Positions 8,298 through 17,642 are shown, numbered from the stretch's first letter. The stretch is 59,874 bases of DNA from Microbacterium jejuense (GCF_019511665.1 NZ_JAEUAW010000021.1:1-59874); one strand, 5' to 3'. Numbers and translations are program-made. Notes: generated from the sequence alone by a model not told the origin.

Positions 8298-9703
8298 CGG
8301 ATGCCGCCACCGGACCCCTCGTCGTCGGAGCCATGGTGCGCACGCTCGGCGCCTACCCCTCGGGGTGGCGGCACCCGGGCGCGCACGCCGACCCGCGGAC
8401 GGACGCGGCCGTGCTGCGCCGCGTCGCGGAGCTCGCCGAGGGCGCCGACCTCGACTACCTGTTCTTCGGCGACTGGCTGGCCACGGGGCCCGACCTGGAG
8501 TTCCGCGACCCGTACCTGCTGGCGCGCATCGATCCGGTGAGCGCGGTGCTGTTCCTCGCGGGCATCACCGAGCGCATCGGCCTCATCGCCACCGTGAACT
8601 CCACGTACGCCGATCCGTATGCGACAGCGCGGGCGACGGCGTCCCTGGATCTGCTCACCGGCGGACGCGCCGGCGTCAACCTCGTCACGGGCGCCGAGCC
8701 GCGTGCGGCCGCGAACCACGGCCGCGACGCCCACGCCGACAATGAGACGCGCTACGACCGCGCCGAGGAGTTCGTGCGGGCGCTGCGGCTGCTGTGGGAG
8801 TCGTGGGACGACGACGCGTGGATCGCAGACGCCGACAGCGGCGTGCTCATCGACGCCGACAGGCTGCGGACCGCCGCGCTGCAGGGCACGCAGGTGCGCG
8901 TCGAAGGACCGCTCAACGTCGCCCGCCCGCCGCAGGCGCATCCGCCGATCGTGCACGCGGGCACATCGCCGCGCTCTCGCGCGCTCGCCGCCACGGAGGC
9001 CGACCTCGCGCTCATCGCGGCGGGCGACCCGGCCGTGGCCGCTGCGACGCGGGCCGAGCTGCGGGCGCTGGCCGCGGCATCCGGTCGCGATCCCGAGGAT
9101 CTCAAGGTGATCGTGCCGGTGCTGCCGGTGGTGGCCGAGACAGATGCCGCCGCCCGCGCGATCGTCGACCGGCTGCTGCTGCTCGTGCCGCTGGACGACG
9201 GCGTGTCGGACCACGCGCAGCGACCGGGGTTCCCGGCGAACAGGTCGCTCGCGTCGTTCCTCGACGTCGCCGGCATCGAGCCGGACGACCCGGCGCGGAG
9301 CGCCTCCGTCGATGACGCCGTCACCGCTGCGACCGCCGCCGGGTTCGCCGAGGCTGCCGCGCGCACGCTGGACATCGTGCGTGCCCGCACCGGGCGCGAC
9401 CTCGGCGGGGCGCATCCCGTGACGTGGCGGCATCTCATCGCCGCGCACGCCGTTCCGGCGAACTTCGTCGTCGGCAGTGCCGCCGTGATCGCCGACCACT
9501 TCGAGGACTGGCGCGATGCCGGCGCCGCCGACGGGTTCAACGTGCTGTCGGCCTTCCAGCCCGCGCAGTTCGAGGCGTTCACGGCGCTCGCCGTGCCCGA
9601 GCTGCGCCGCCGCGGTCTGATCGGACGCCACGGCGTCACGCTGCGCGAGCGCCTGTCGCTGGGCGCCCCGCGCCTGGCCCACGCCGAGGCGCTCGCTCGG
9701 TAG
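8294..9703 (+). CDS. LLM-class flavin-dependent monooxygenase, NtaA/SnaA/DszA-like
   Basis: A 469-residue protein of the bacterial luciferase-like family. The N-terminus (GWRHPGAHADPRTD, LDYLFFGDWLA) and the middle (DLLTGGRAGVNLVTG, NETRYDRAEEFVRALRLLWESWD) match the NtaA/SnaA/DszA branch, which uses FMNH2 and oxygen on nitrilotriacetate, pristinamycin or dibenzothiophene sulfone. The length is typical of that branch. It starts inside the stop codon of the sulfurtransferase gene. The reduced flavin would come from a separate reductase, and one is encoded at 17639. The substrate is unknown; pairing with a sulfurtransferase suggests a sulfur compound. Confidence 0.9.
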   Translation: MTDAATGPLVVGAMVRTLGAYPSGWRHPGAHADPRTDAAVLRRVAELAEGADLDYLFFGDWLATGPDLEFRDPYLLARIDPVSAVLFLAGITERIGLIATVNSTYADPYATARATASLDLLTGGRAGVNLVTGAEPRAAANHGRDAHADNETRYDRAEEFVRALRLLWESWDDDAWIADADSGVLIDADRLRTAALQGTQVRVEGPLNVARPPQAHPPIVHAGTSPRSRALAATEADLALIAAGDPAVAAATRAELRALAAASGRDPEDLKVIVPVLPVVAETDAAARAIVDRLLLLVPLDDGVSDHAQRPGFPANRSLASFLDVAGIEPDDPARSASVDDAVTAATAAGFAEAAARTLDIVRARTGRDLGGAHPVTWRHLIAAHAVPANFVVGSAAVIADHFEDWRDAGAADGFNVLSAFQPAQFEAFTALAVPELRRRGLIGRHGVTLRERLSLGAPRLAHAEALAR

Positions 9704-9711
9704 GCGCTGCC

Positions 9712-9937
9712 CTTCGTCTCGCTGGCGCTCGCTCAGCGACCGGGGGTCGGCGGGGGAACCCGGTCGTTGAGCGAGCGAGGTCGCAGCCATCCCGGTCGTT
9801 GAGCGAGCGAGGAACGAGCGAGACGAAACGCGGTGAGACGCTCTCGGGAACCAGCCCCTTCGCCTACGCCGCGCGGGTGGCCGAGTCCTGAGGGCGGCTT
9901 GCGGCGTTTCGTCTCGCTTCGCTCGCTCAACGAGCGG
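9712..9937. repeat. REP-like palindromic repeats, including one composite of about 146 bp
   Basis: The 380-bp gap between the monooxygenase and the ABC transporter holds four copies of a repeat built on 'cgttgagcgagcgag', in both orientations: about 9712-9742 (reverse), 9761-9782, 9793-9830 and 9905-9932 (reverse). The last two face each other across about 75 bp and form a composite that recurs at 34432-34578 with a similar centre. Such units act as transcript ends or as small non-autonomous mobile elements. The rest of the gap (9940-10083) holds the promoter region of the next gene. Confidence 0.75.
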
Positions 9938-10083
9938 GTGGTCCGTATTACCCCGCGTGACTCCCGGTGACCTCCGCTTGCGGACGGTGAACGGCCGTGA
10001 CGTCGCAAAGAACGGGGACGCGATGCCCCTCCCTAGCGTTGCCGACACACCTTGCACAGCCTTCCCGAACCCAGGAGAACCAC

Positions 10084-11724
10084 ATGTCCCGTCCCGCATC
10101 GCGAATCGTCGCCGGTGCCGTCGCGGTGCTCGTCGCCGCGGCATCCCTCACGGCGTGCGCGTCGCAGCAGCCCACCGCCACCGGCGGAGACACCGCCGGA
10201 GAGCCCGTCGCCGGCGGCGAGCTGACCTACCTCGAATACCAGACGTACACGAACCTCTACCCGCCGCAGGCCGGGTTCTACCCGAACGGCGGCCTGGTCA
10301 ACAACATCACCGCGCGCCTGACGTGGCAGAACCCCGAGACGCTCGAGATCGAGCCGTGGGTCGCGACCGAGTGGACCGTGAACGACGACGCGACCGAGTA
10401 CACGTTCGACCTGCGCGACGACGTGACCTTCTCGGACGGCACGCCGCTCGACGCTGCGGCCGTCGCGAAGAACTTCGACACCTACGGGCTCGGCAATCCC
10501 GACCTGGGGCTCACGGTCTCTGAGGCGATCAACAACTACGCGTCGAGCGAGGTCGTCGACGCCGACACCGTGACGTTCCGCTTCAGCGCGCCGGCCCCCG
10601 GCTTCTTGCAGGCGACGTCCACGATCAACTCGGGCCTGCTGTCGCCGGCCACGCTGGACCGCACGCTGGAGGAGTTCGGCGCCGGGAACGCGGCCGACAT
10701 CGTGGGCTCGGGCCCCTTCACGATCACCGACGAGAAGCTCGGCACCGAGCTGACGCTGCAGGCCCGCGACGACTACGACTGGGCGCCGCCGAGCTCGGAG
10801 CACCAGGGTCGTGCGTACCTCGATACGATCCACCTCATCGTCACGCCCGAAGACAGCGTGCGCATCGGCTCGCTGCTGTCGGGCCAGGCGGACTACATCC
10901 GCTACGTGCAGGCGTTCGACGAGGCGCGCGTCGAGTCCGGCGGCTTCGACCTGTACGCCCCGCAGACCCGCGGCGTGAACAACGCGCTGAGCCTGCGGTT
11001 CACGAACCCGATCCTCAGCGACATCAAGGTGCGTCAGGCGCTCGTCGCGGGCGTCGACAGCCAGGAGGTCGTCGACACCGTGTTCACCGAGAACTACCCG
11101 CGCGCCACGTCGGCGCTGAGCTCGACCGCCCTCGGCTACAAGGACGAGTCGGAGTACTACGAGTACGACCCGAAGAAGGCCGAGAAGCTGCTCGACGAAG
11201 CGGGCTGGGAAGAGGGATCGGACGGCATCCGCGAGAAGGACGGGCAGCGCCTGTCGCTCGACGTCTATGAGGCCAAGGCTCAGCCGCTGTCGAAGCAGAC
11301 GCTCGAGCTCGTGTCGCAGCAGCTCAAGAAGATCGGCGTCGAGCTGAACGTGAAGTCCGCCGACGCCGGCAGCTACGCGGAAGACATCACGGATCCGCTG
11401 AAGACCCCGCTGTACCACTCGATGGTCGGCCGCGCGGACCTCGACGTCATCAAGAGCCAGTACTACACGAAGAACCGCAACACGCTGCTGTCGGACGACG
11501 CGAAGCTCGACGAGCTGCTCGAGACCGTCGCGTCGACCGCCGACCCGGATGCCCGCATCGCCGCCTCGCAGGCGGTCCAGGACTACCTCGCCGAGCAGGC
11601 GTACGTCATCCCGCTGTTCGAGGAGCCGCAGGTCTACGGCGCCGCACCCTACGTCAAGGGCATCGAGTTCGAGTCGGTCGCGCGTCCGCTGTTCTACGAC
11701 GTGTGGCTCGACAAGAAGCAGTAG
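10084..11724 (+). CDS. ABC transporter substrate-binding lipoprotein, family 5 (KPN_01854-like)
   Basis: A 546-residue extracytoplasmic solute receptor of the oligopeptide/nickel (SBP_bac_5) class. It has a lipoprotein signal (VLVAAASLTAC) and then ELTYLEYQTYTNLYPPQAGFYPNGG, which resembles the KPN_01854 subfamily as I recall it. AGGAG precedes the ATG at 10084. A possible -10 box (TAGCGT, 10033-10038) lies about 45 bp before. It heads an eight-gene run that continues to 18292 with mostly 4-base overlaps. The ligand is not known for this subfamily; the neighbouring flavin oxygenases suggest a compound to be oxidised after import. Confidence 0.88.
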   Translation: MSRPASRIVAGAVAVLVAAASLTACASQQPTATGGDTAGEPVAGGELTYLEYQTYTNLYPPQAGFYPNGGLVNNITARLTWQNPETLEIEPWVATEWTVNDDATEYTFDLRDDVTFSDGTPLDAAAVAKNFDTYGLGNPDLGLTVSEAINNYASSEVVDADTVTFRFSAPAPGFLQATSTINSGLLSPATLDRTLEEFGAGNAADIVGSGPFTITDEKLGTELTLQARDDYDWAPPSSEHQGRAYLDTIHLIVTPEDSVRIGSLLSGQADYIRYVQAFDEARVESGGFDLYAPQTRGVNNALSLRFTNPILSDIKVRQALVAGVDSQEVVDTVFTENYPRATSALSSTALGYKDESEYYEYDPKKAEKLLDEAGWEEGSDGIREKDGQRLSLDVYEAKAQPLSKQTLELVSQQLKKIGVELNVKSADAGSYAEDITDPLKTPLYHSMVGRADLDVIKSQYYTKNRNTLLSDDAKLDELLETVASTADPDARIAASQAVQDYLAEQAYVIPLFEEPQVYGAAPYVKGIEFESVARPLFYDVWLDKKQ

Positions 11725-11743
11725 GGCACCGGGGGCCGAACCG

Positions 11744-12721
11744 ATGAGCTACGCGCTGAGACGCGCCGGGCAGGCCGCGATCGTTCTGATCGCGGCCTTC
11801 ACGGCCACGTTCATCCTGCTGCAGCTGCTGCCGGGAGACGCGATCCTGATCAAGTACCAGGACCCGTCGCTCGGGCTGAGCGCCGAGCAGATCGAGCAGA
11901 TCCGCATCGCCTACGGAGCCGATTCGACGTGGTGGGAGCAGTACTGGGCCACGCTGACGGGGTACGCCCACGGCGACTTCGGCTACTCGACCCAGTACGG
12001 CACGCCCGTGCTGCAGCTCATCGGCGAGGCCCTTCCTGCGACGGCGGTGCTGGCGGGCCTCGGGTTCGCGCTGGCCGCCGTGCTCGCGTTCGCGATCGCG
12101 TTCCTCTCGACGCTGTCGCCGTTCGGCTGGCTGCGCCGGGGACTCCAGGCTCTGCCGGGCATCTTCGTGGCGGTGCCGGTGTTCTGGCTCGGCATCCTCC
12201 TCATCCAGGTCTTCTCGTTCGGCCTGGGCTGGGTGCCGATCGTCGCGGCCGACCCGGCGGTGGGACTCATCCTCCCCGTGATCACGCTGGCGGTGCCGAT
12301 CTCGGCGCCCCTGGCGCAGATCCTGGTGCGCAGCATCGACGACGTGCAGCTGCAGCCGTTCGTCACCGTGGTGCACGCCAAGGGCGCCTCGCCGTCGTGG
12401 GTGCTGTGGCGGTCGGTGGCCCGCAACGCGCTGCTGCCGACGCTGACCATCGCGGGCGTGCTGTTCGGCGAGCTGATCGGCGGCGCTGTGGTGACCGAGA
12501 CCGTGTACGGCCGCACGGGCATCGGCCGCATCACCGAGCAGGCCGTCTCGAGCCAGGACATCCCGGTGCTCCAGGGCATCGTCGTGCTCGCGGCGCTCAC
12601 GTTCGTCGTCGTCAACCTCGTGGTCGACCTGCTGTATCCCGTGCTCGACCCGCGGCTTCGCCGCGGCACCCGCGCCCCGCGCACGTCGTCTGCTCCCGTC
12701 CTCCAGGAGGCCTCCGCATGA
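11744..12721 (+). CDS. ABC transporter permease, DppB-type
   Basis: A 325-residue inner membrane permease with the first helix and fold of DppB/OppB proteins (ALRRAGQAAIVLIAAFTATFILLQLLPGD), an extracellular loop, and five more helices. The coupling loop is VVHAKGASPSWVLWRSVARNALLPT, the EAA-like site that meets the ATPase. It follows the binding protein by 19 bp and its stop overlaps the next permease start by 4 bases. It forms the channel together with the DppC-type protein. Confidence 0.9.
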   Translation: MSYALRRAGQAAIVLIAAFTATFILLQLLPGDAILIKYQDPSLGLSAEQIEQIRIAYGADSTWWEQYWATLTGYAHGDFGYSTQYGTPVLQLIGEALPATAVLAGLGFALAAVLAFAIAFLSTLSPFGWLRRGLQALPGIFVAVPVFWLGILLIQVFSFGLGWVPIVAADPAVGLILPVITLAVPISAPLAQILVRSIDDVQLQPFVTVVHAKGASPSWVLWRSVARNALLPTLTIAGVLFGELIGGAVVTETVYGRTGIGRITEQAVSSQDIPVLQGIVVLAALTFVVVNLVVDLLYPVLDPRLRRGTRAPRTSSAPVLQEASA

Positions 12722-13698
12722 CCCTTCGACAGGCTCAGGGACCGATCCTCGAGGAAGAGGAGGAGGTGGTGGATGCCGCCACCGCCGGATCCGCGAGGGA
12801 CGAAGCATCCCGAACCGTCCTCGACCCCATCGCCCGCGACGCGGGCGCTCCCGACGGCCAGCCGTCGCGGCGCGCGAACATCGCGCGGCTGTTCGCCCGC
12901 GGCCGGCGCCCGTCGTGGACCCTCGCGCTCGCCGTCGCGGTGATCGTCGTCGCCGTGCTGTGGGCGGTCGTGCCGTGGCTGTTCACGTCGTACGACCCGA
13001 TCGACGGCGTGCCGGCCGACAAGCTGCTGCCGCCGAGCGCGGCGCACTGGTTCGGCACCGACGCGATCGGCCGCGACCTGTACGCGCGCGTCGTCTACGG
13101 CGCGATCCACTCGCTGTCGGGCGCGCTCATCGCGGTGACGGTGGGCCTCGCGGCGGGCACCCTGCTCGGCGTGATCGCGGGGTCCGTGGGCGGCTGGCTC
13201 GACGACGTGCTCATGCGGATCGTCGACGTGCTGCTGTCGATCCCCGGCCTGCTGCTGTCGCTGTCGGTGATCATCCTGCTGGGCTTCGGCACCGTGAACG
13301 CGGCGATCGCCGTCGGCATCGGCAGCGTCGCATCGTTCGCGCGGCTGTCGCGGTCGGAGGTCGTCCGCGTGCGCCGCACCGACTACGTCGAGGCGGCCTT
13401 CGGCAGCGGCGGCTCGTTCGCGTCGGTGCTCCGACGACACGTGCTGCCCAATTCGCTCACCGCCGTCGTCGGCCTGGCCGCGCTGCAGTTCGGCGGGGCG
13501 ATCCTGGCCATCTCGACTCTCGGCTTCCTGGGCTACGGCGCGCCGCCGCCGACGCCGGAGTGGGGTCTGCTCATCGCCGAGGGCCGCAACTACGTCGCGA
13601 CGGCATGGTGGCTGACCACTCTGCCCGGCCTCGTGGTCGTCGTGGTGGTGCTGAGCGCCAACCGCATCAGCCAGTCGATCGGAAGGGGAACGCGATGA
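12718..13698 (+). CDS. ABC transporter permease, DppC-type, with REP-derived N-terminus
   Basis: A 326-residue permease of the DppC/OppC class: a polar N-terminus, a first helix near residue 65, the FGTDAIGRDLYARVVYGA signature, four further helices and the coupling loop VRVRRTDYVEAAFGSGGSFASVLRRHVLPN. The first eight codons (MTLRQAQG) are encoded by the 'cccttcgacaggctcaggg' repeat common in this group of bacteria, followed by an acidic EEEEE run. The N-terminal 50 residues look disordered and unlike other family members. It starts within the stop of the partner permease (ATGA). Confidence 0.9.
   Translation: MTLRQAQGPILEEEEEVVDAATAGSARDEASRTVLDPIARDAGAPDGQPSRRANIARLFARGRRPSWTLALAVAVIVVAVLWAVVPWLFTSYDPIDGVPADKLLPPSAAHWFGTDAIGRDLYARVVYGAIHSLSGALIAVTVGLAAGTLLGVIAGSVGGWLDDVLMRIVDVLLSIPGLLLSLSVIILLGFGTVNAAIAVGIGSVASFARLSRSEVVRVRRTDYVEAAFGSGGSFASVLRRHVLPNSLTAVVGLAALQFGGAILAISTLGFLGYGAPPPTPEWGLLIAEGRNYVATAWWLTTLPGLVVVVVVLSANRISQSIGRGTR
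12721..12743. repeat. Interspersed 'cttcgacaggctcag' repeat inside a coding region
   Basis: CCCTTCGACAGGCTCAGGG, with CCCT and AGGG arms, is a short repeat that I recognise from intergenic regions of many Microbacteriaceae. Here it starts at the second codon of the DppC-type permease and is read through in frame, supplying residues 2-8. Confidence 0.6.
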
Positions 13699-15341
13699 GC
13701 GTGCTCGACGTACAGGGCCTGCGGGTGTCGTACCAGACCCGCAGCGGTCGCCGCGAGGTGGTCCACGGTGTCGACGTGACGGTCGGCGAGGGCGAGGTCG
13801 TGGCGCTGGTCGGCGAGTCCGGGTCGGGCAAGTCGACGACCGCGCACGCCCTCATCGGACTGCTGCCCGAGGGCGGGCGCGTCGACGGCGGCACGATCGC
13901 CTTGGGCGGCGTCGACATCACCGGCTGGAACCCGAAGCGCCTGCGCAGCGTGCGCGGCGCCCAGGTGGGCCTGGTGCCCCAGGACCCGACGTCGTCGCTG
14001 GACCCGGTGCGCCCGATCGGCGTGCAGGTGGGTGAGATCCTCCGGGTGCACGGCGTCAGAGACGCCGGCGTCCGCCGCGGTCGCGTGCTCGAGCTGCTCG
14101 AGCGGGTCGGTCTCGACGATCCGGCGCTGCGGGCGCGCCAGTACCCGCACGAGCTGTCGGGCGGCATGCGTCAGCGCGTGCTCATCGCGATCGCCGTGGC
14201 GCTGAGCCCGCGGCTCATCATCGCCGACGAGCCGACGAGCGCGCTGGATGCCACCGTGCAGCGCCGCATCCTCGACCTCATCGACGACCTGCGCCGTGAG
14301 GAGAGGACGTCGGTGCTCCTCGTGACGCACGACCTCGGCGTCGCCGCCGATCGTGCCCAGCGCCTCGTCGTGCTGAATCGGGGCCTCGTGGTCGAGCAGG
14401 GGCCGAGTGCGGGCATCCTCTCATCTCCCTCCGATCCGTACACGCGGCAGCTGCTGGCCGACGCGCCCGCGCTGGCGACGGAGGACTTCCGCCGGCCGGA
14501 GCCCCCGCTGTTCATCCGGGATGCCGCGACCGCCGCCGCCGAGAACCCCCATGCCATCGTGGCCGAGGGACTCGTGAAGGAGTTCGCGGTGCGCGGGCGC
14601 GCGGCCTTCCGGGCCGTGGACGACGTGTCGTTCCAGGTGCGGCGGGGGACCACGCACGCGCTCGTGGGGGAGTCCGGGTCTGGCAAGACGACGACGGCGC
14701 GGCTCGTGACGAGGTTCCTGCAGCCGGACGCCGGCCGCATCGAGCTCGCCGCCGCCGACGGCGGGCTGGCCGACATCGGCGGCCTGCGCGGCGAGGGACT
14801 GCGGCAGCTGCGCCGGCGCATCCAGCTCGTCTACCAGAACCCGTTCTCGTCGCTCGACCCGCGCCAGAGCGTCGCGCAGATCGTCGCCGAGCCGCTGCAC
14901 AACTTCCGCGAGGGAACGCGGAGCGAGCGGCACGCGCGCGCGGCCGAGCTGATCGATCGCGTGAAGCTGCCCGCCGACGTGCTGCAGCGTTCGGCGCGTG
15001 AGCTGTCGGGCGGCCAGCGGCAGCGGGTCGCGATCGCACGGGCGCTCGCCATCCGTCCCGAGGTCCTCGTGCTCGACGAGGCGGTCTCGGCCCTCGACGT
15101 CACCGTGCAGGCGCGCATCCTGGAGCTGCTGGAGTCGCTGCAGCAGGAGCTCGGGCTGACGTACCTGTTCATCTCGCACGACCTCGCCGTCGTGCGGCGC
15201 ATCAGCCACACCGTGTCGGTGATGCGCCGCGGCCGCGTCGTCGAGTCCGGCAGCACCGAGGACCTCTTCTCGACCCCCATCCACGACTACACGCGCGAGC
15301 TGCTGGCAGCCGTGCCCGGACGATCGGAGGTCGCGGCATGA
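13695..15341 (+). CDS. ABC transporter ATP-binding protein with two nucleotide-binding domains
   Basis: A 548-residue fused ATPase that powers the preceding permeases. Domain 1 has Walker A GESGSGKST (Lys46), signature LSGGMRQRV and Walker B IIADEPTSALD. Domain 2 has Walker A GESGSGKTT (Lys331), signature LSGGQRQRVAIARAL and VLDEAVSALD, where Glu remains but the usual Pro after it is replaced by Ala. Each half ends with the OppD/OppF-type C-terminal segment (DPYTRQLL, HDYTRELL). It starts inside the permease stop codon and its own stop overlaps the next monooxygenase start. Confidence 0.93.
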   Translation: MSVLDVQGLRVSYQTRSGRREVVHGVDVTVGEGEVVALVGESGSGKSTTAHALIGLLPEGGRVDGGTIALGGVDITGWNPKRLRSVRGAQVGLVPQDPTSSLDPVRPIGVQVGEILRVHGVRDAGVRRGRVLELLERVGLDDPALRARQYPHELSGGMRQRVLIAIAVALSPRLIIADEPTSALDATVQRRILDLIDDLRREERTSVLLVTHDLGVAADRAQRLVVLNRGLVVEQGPSAGILSSPSDPYTRQLLADAPALATEDFRRPEPPLFIRDAATAAAENPHAIVAEGLVKEFAVRGRAAFRAVDDVSFQVRRGTTHALVGESGSGKTTTARLVTRFLQPDAGRIELAAADGGLADIGGLRGEGLRQLRRRIQLVYQNPFSSLDPRQSVAQIVAEPLHNFREGTRSERHARAAELIDRVKLPADVLQRSARELSGGQRQRVAIARALAIRPEVLVLDEAVSALDVTVQARILELLESLQQELGLTYLFISHDLAVVRRISHTVSVMRRGRVVESGSTEDLFSTPIHDYTRELLAAVPGRSEVAA

Positions 15342-16375
15342 CCGCGCCGTCTCTTGCCTTCTTCACACGCCTCCTCGACGACGCGCCGCCTGCCAAGCGC
15401 TACCGGCTGGCCACCGATCAGATCCGCCACGCGGAGCGGTTCGGGGTCGGGCGCGCCTGGGTGGCGCAGCACCACTTCCGCGCTGCGGAGGGCGGGCTGC
15501 CGTCGCCGTTCGTGTTCCTCGCGCACGCGGCCGCCGCGACGAGCGAGATCCGCCTCGGCACGGGCGTGGTGACGCTTCCGCTCGAGGACCCGGTGCGCGT
15601 GGCCGAGGACGCGGTGGTGGCCGACCTGCTGTCGGGCGGACGCATCGACCTCGGACTCGGCAGCGGCGGCACGCCGTCGTCGTTCGTGCCGTTCGGACAG
15701 GACGTCGCGGCGAAGGCCGCCGTGTACGACCGCAAGCTCACGGTGCTGCTCGACGCGCTCGCCGGACGCGAGATCGGCGGTGGCAACACGCTGTACCCCG
15801 ACGCCGGCTCCCTCGCCGACCGCGTGTGGCAGGCGACGTTCTCGCCGGCGGGCGGCACGCGTGCCGGCATCCACGGTCACGGACTGCTGCTCTCGCGCAC
15901 GCAGCCGCGTCCGGCCGACGCACTCGGCGCGAGCCTCGCCGACCTGCAGCACCCCATCATCGACCGGTACCTGGAGGCTCTGCCTGCCGGAGTGGACCCG
16001 CGCGTGACGGCATCCCGCACGCTCTTCGTCGCCGACGACCGCGCCGACGCGCTGCGGTTCGCCGAGGTGGGGCTGCGCCGCGCCGCCGAAGGGCTGCGGC
16101 GATCGGGGCATCATCTGCCCGACGATGCGCTGGACGATCTCATCGCCGCGACCGACACGCATCTCGGCACGCCCGAGGACGTCGCCGCGTCGCTCGCGGC
16201 GGACTCCACCCTGTCGCGAGCGACCGAGGTGGCGTTCCAGGTGCACTCCGTCGACGCACCGCACGACTTCGTGCTGCGGTCCATCGAGCTGTTCGCCGGC
16301 GAGGTCGCGCCGGCGCTCGGCTGGACCGACCGCTCCCTCGCACCCCTCGGCCGTCTCGGAAAGGAGACCTCATGA
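15338..16375 (+). CDS. Luciferase-like FMN-dependent monooxygenase (KPN_01858-like)
   Basis: A 345-residue member of the LLM family, shorter and of a different branch from the one at 8294. Residues 1-120 hold the family pattern (RYRLATDQIRHAERFGVGRAWVAQHHF, RLGTGVVTLPLEDPVRVAEDAVVADLLSGGRIDLGLGSG). It resembles the putative FMN-dependent monooxygenases of the KPN_01858 family, which are named by gene neighbourhood and have no assigned substrate that I know of. It starts in the stop codon of the ABC ATPase, so import and oxidation are translationally linked. Confidence 0.88.
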   Translation: MTAPSLAFFTRLLDDAPPAKRYRLATDQIRHAERFGVGRAWVAQHHFRAAEGGLPSPFVFLAHAAAATSEIRLGTGVVTLPLEDPVRVAEDAVVADLLSGGRIDLGLGSGGTPSSFVPFGQDVAAKAAVYDRKLTVLLDALAGREIGGGNTLYPDAGSLADRVWQATFSPAGGTRAGIHGHGLLLSRTQPRPADALGASLADLQHPIIDRYLEALPAGVDPRVTASRTLFVADDRADALRFAEVGLRRAAEGLRRSGHHLPDDALDDLIAATDTHLGTPEDVAASLAADSTLSRATEVAFQVHSVDAPHDFVLRSIELFAGEVAPALGWTDRSLAPLGRLGKETS

Positions 16376-17019
16376 CCACCACCGCTGAGCTCACGGGGGC
16401 CGTCGACGTCGTCGACGAGCTCGTCGGCATCCGCGCCGGCGACCCGCTCGATGCCCTCCGCCGACGGCGGCCCGTCACCCGCGAGCAGCTGCAGGCCAGC
16501 CACGACGCGCTGTTCGACCCGCGGGACGACGCCGCCTTCACCGTCGACGAGCGCCTGCTCGTCGCCGCGTTCGCGACGCGCTCCACCGCCGACGACGCGA
16601 CCGCCGCCCGCTACGCCGACGTCGCCGCGGCCGCCGATGCCCGGCGCACCGAGATCGTGCTGGCGGAGGCGTCCGCCGCCGCCACAGCGGGCCCCTTCGG
16701 CGCCTACCGCGAGGAGGGCCTGGCCGACGAGAGCACGGACGGGCGCCGGTACGAGCCCGGCATCGCCGCGCGCGACGCCCTCGGGGAACGGCTCACGGCG
16801 GCGCTCGCGCACGCGCACCTGCTCACGTTCCGCCCGCGGGAGGCGGATGCCGCGGCCCAGGCCCGCCTCGTCGACGCGGGCTGGAGCACCGACGGCATCG
16901 TGACGCTGTCGCAGCTTGTGTCGTTCCTGGCCTTCCAGCAGCGCGTCGCCGCGGGTCTCCGCGCGCTGTCGTCGTCTGTCGCCGCTCCGTCCGCATCGCC
17001 CGAGGAGGTCTCCGCATGA
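16372..17019 (+). CDS. CMD domain protein (Avi_7170-like)
   Basis: A 215-residue all-alpha protein related to carboxymuconolactone decarboxylase/AhpD folds. It lacks a CxxC pair; no Cys is visible in the product, so the thiol chemistry of AhpD is not available to it. It matches what I recall of the Avi_7170 family, which always sits beside an AhpD-like protein and an LLM oxygenase. It overlaps both neighbours by 4 bases, so it is made in step with the oxygenase and with the protein at 17016, perhaps as a complex. The function is unknown. Confidence 0.75.
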   Translation: MTTTAELTGAVDVVDELVGIRAGDPLDALRRRRPVTREQLQASHDALFDPRDDAAFTVDERLLVAAFATRSTADDATAARYADVAAAADARRTEIVLAEASAAATAGPFGAYREEGLADESTDGRRYEPGIAARDALGERLTAALAHAHLLTFRPREADAAAQARLVDAGWSTDGIVTLSQLVSFLAFQQRVAAGLRALSSSVAAPSASPEEVSA

Positions 17020-17642
17020 CCGGCACCACGACCGAAGACATCGTCCTGACGCACGACGCGCCTCATCCCCACGCGTTCACGCGCGGGGAGGTCGGGTGGC
17101 TCCCCTGGTTGGAGCCGCTGCCGGTGGATGAGCTCACCGAGCGCCACTACGACGGCCTGGTCGATCGTCCGCGGGCATCGAGCGACTACTTCCGGCTGCT
17201 CGCGCGCGACCCCGAGATCCTGCGGGCGCGCACGCTCGTCGACAAGGACATCTTCTACAACACGGCTGAGGGGCTGCCGCGCGCCGAGCGCGAGCTCGCC
17301 GCCGCAGCGGCGTCGCGCGTCAACGGGTGCGTCTTCTGCGCGTCGGTGCATGCCCGGTTCGCCGCGCACTTCTCGAAGGCGCCCGAGCTCGTCGACCGCC
17401 TGCTCGACGAGGGCATCGACGCCGACCTCGGGGAGCGGTGGAACGCGATCGTCGCCGCCGCAGCAGCCCTCACCGCGACGCCGCTGGCGTTCGACGAGAC
17501 GCACGTCGCGAGTCTGCGCGCGGTCGGGCTCGACGACCTCGAGATCGCGGATGTGATCCACGGCGCGGCCTTCTTCAACTGGGCGAACCGGCTGATGCTC
17601 TCGATCGGGCGCCCCGTCGCGCCTCCGGAGGACGCGTCGTGA
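17016..17642 (+). CDS. Alkylhydroperoxidase-like protein (AhpD fold, Avi_7169-like)
   Basis: A 208-residue AhpD-type protein with the redox motif CVFCASVH (Cys105, Cys108, His112), the CxxC-x3-H arrangement of the peroxidase site. It could remove peroxides or sulfenic intermediates formed by the flavin monooxygenases, or act on the substrate itself; this is inference. It overlaps the CMD protein and the FMN reductase by 4 bases each. Confidence 0.85.
   Translation: MTGTTTEDIVLTHDAPHPHAFTRGEVGWLPWLEPLPVDELTERHYDGLVDRPRASSDYFRLLARDPEILRARTLVDKDIFYNTAEGLPRAERELAAAAASRVNGCVFCASVHARFAAHFSKAPELVDRLLDEGIDADLGERWNAIVAAAAALTATPLAFDETHVASLRAVGLDDLEIADVIHGAAFFNWANRLMLSIGRPVAPPEDAS

Noticed and set aside
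12718..12760. The repeat at the permease start as a sign of a disrupted gene
   Set aside because: The frame stays open, the start overlaps the upstream stop as in the rest of the operon, and all family motifs downstream are intact.
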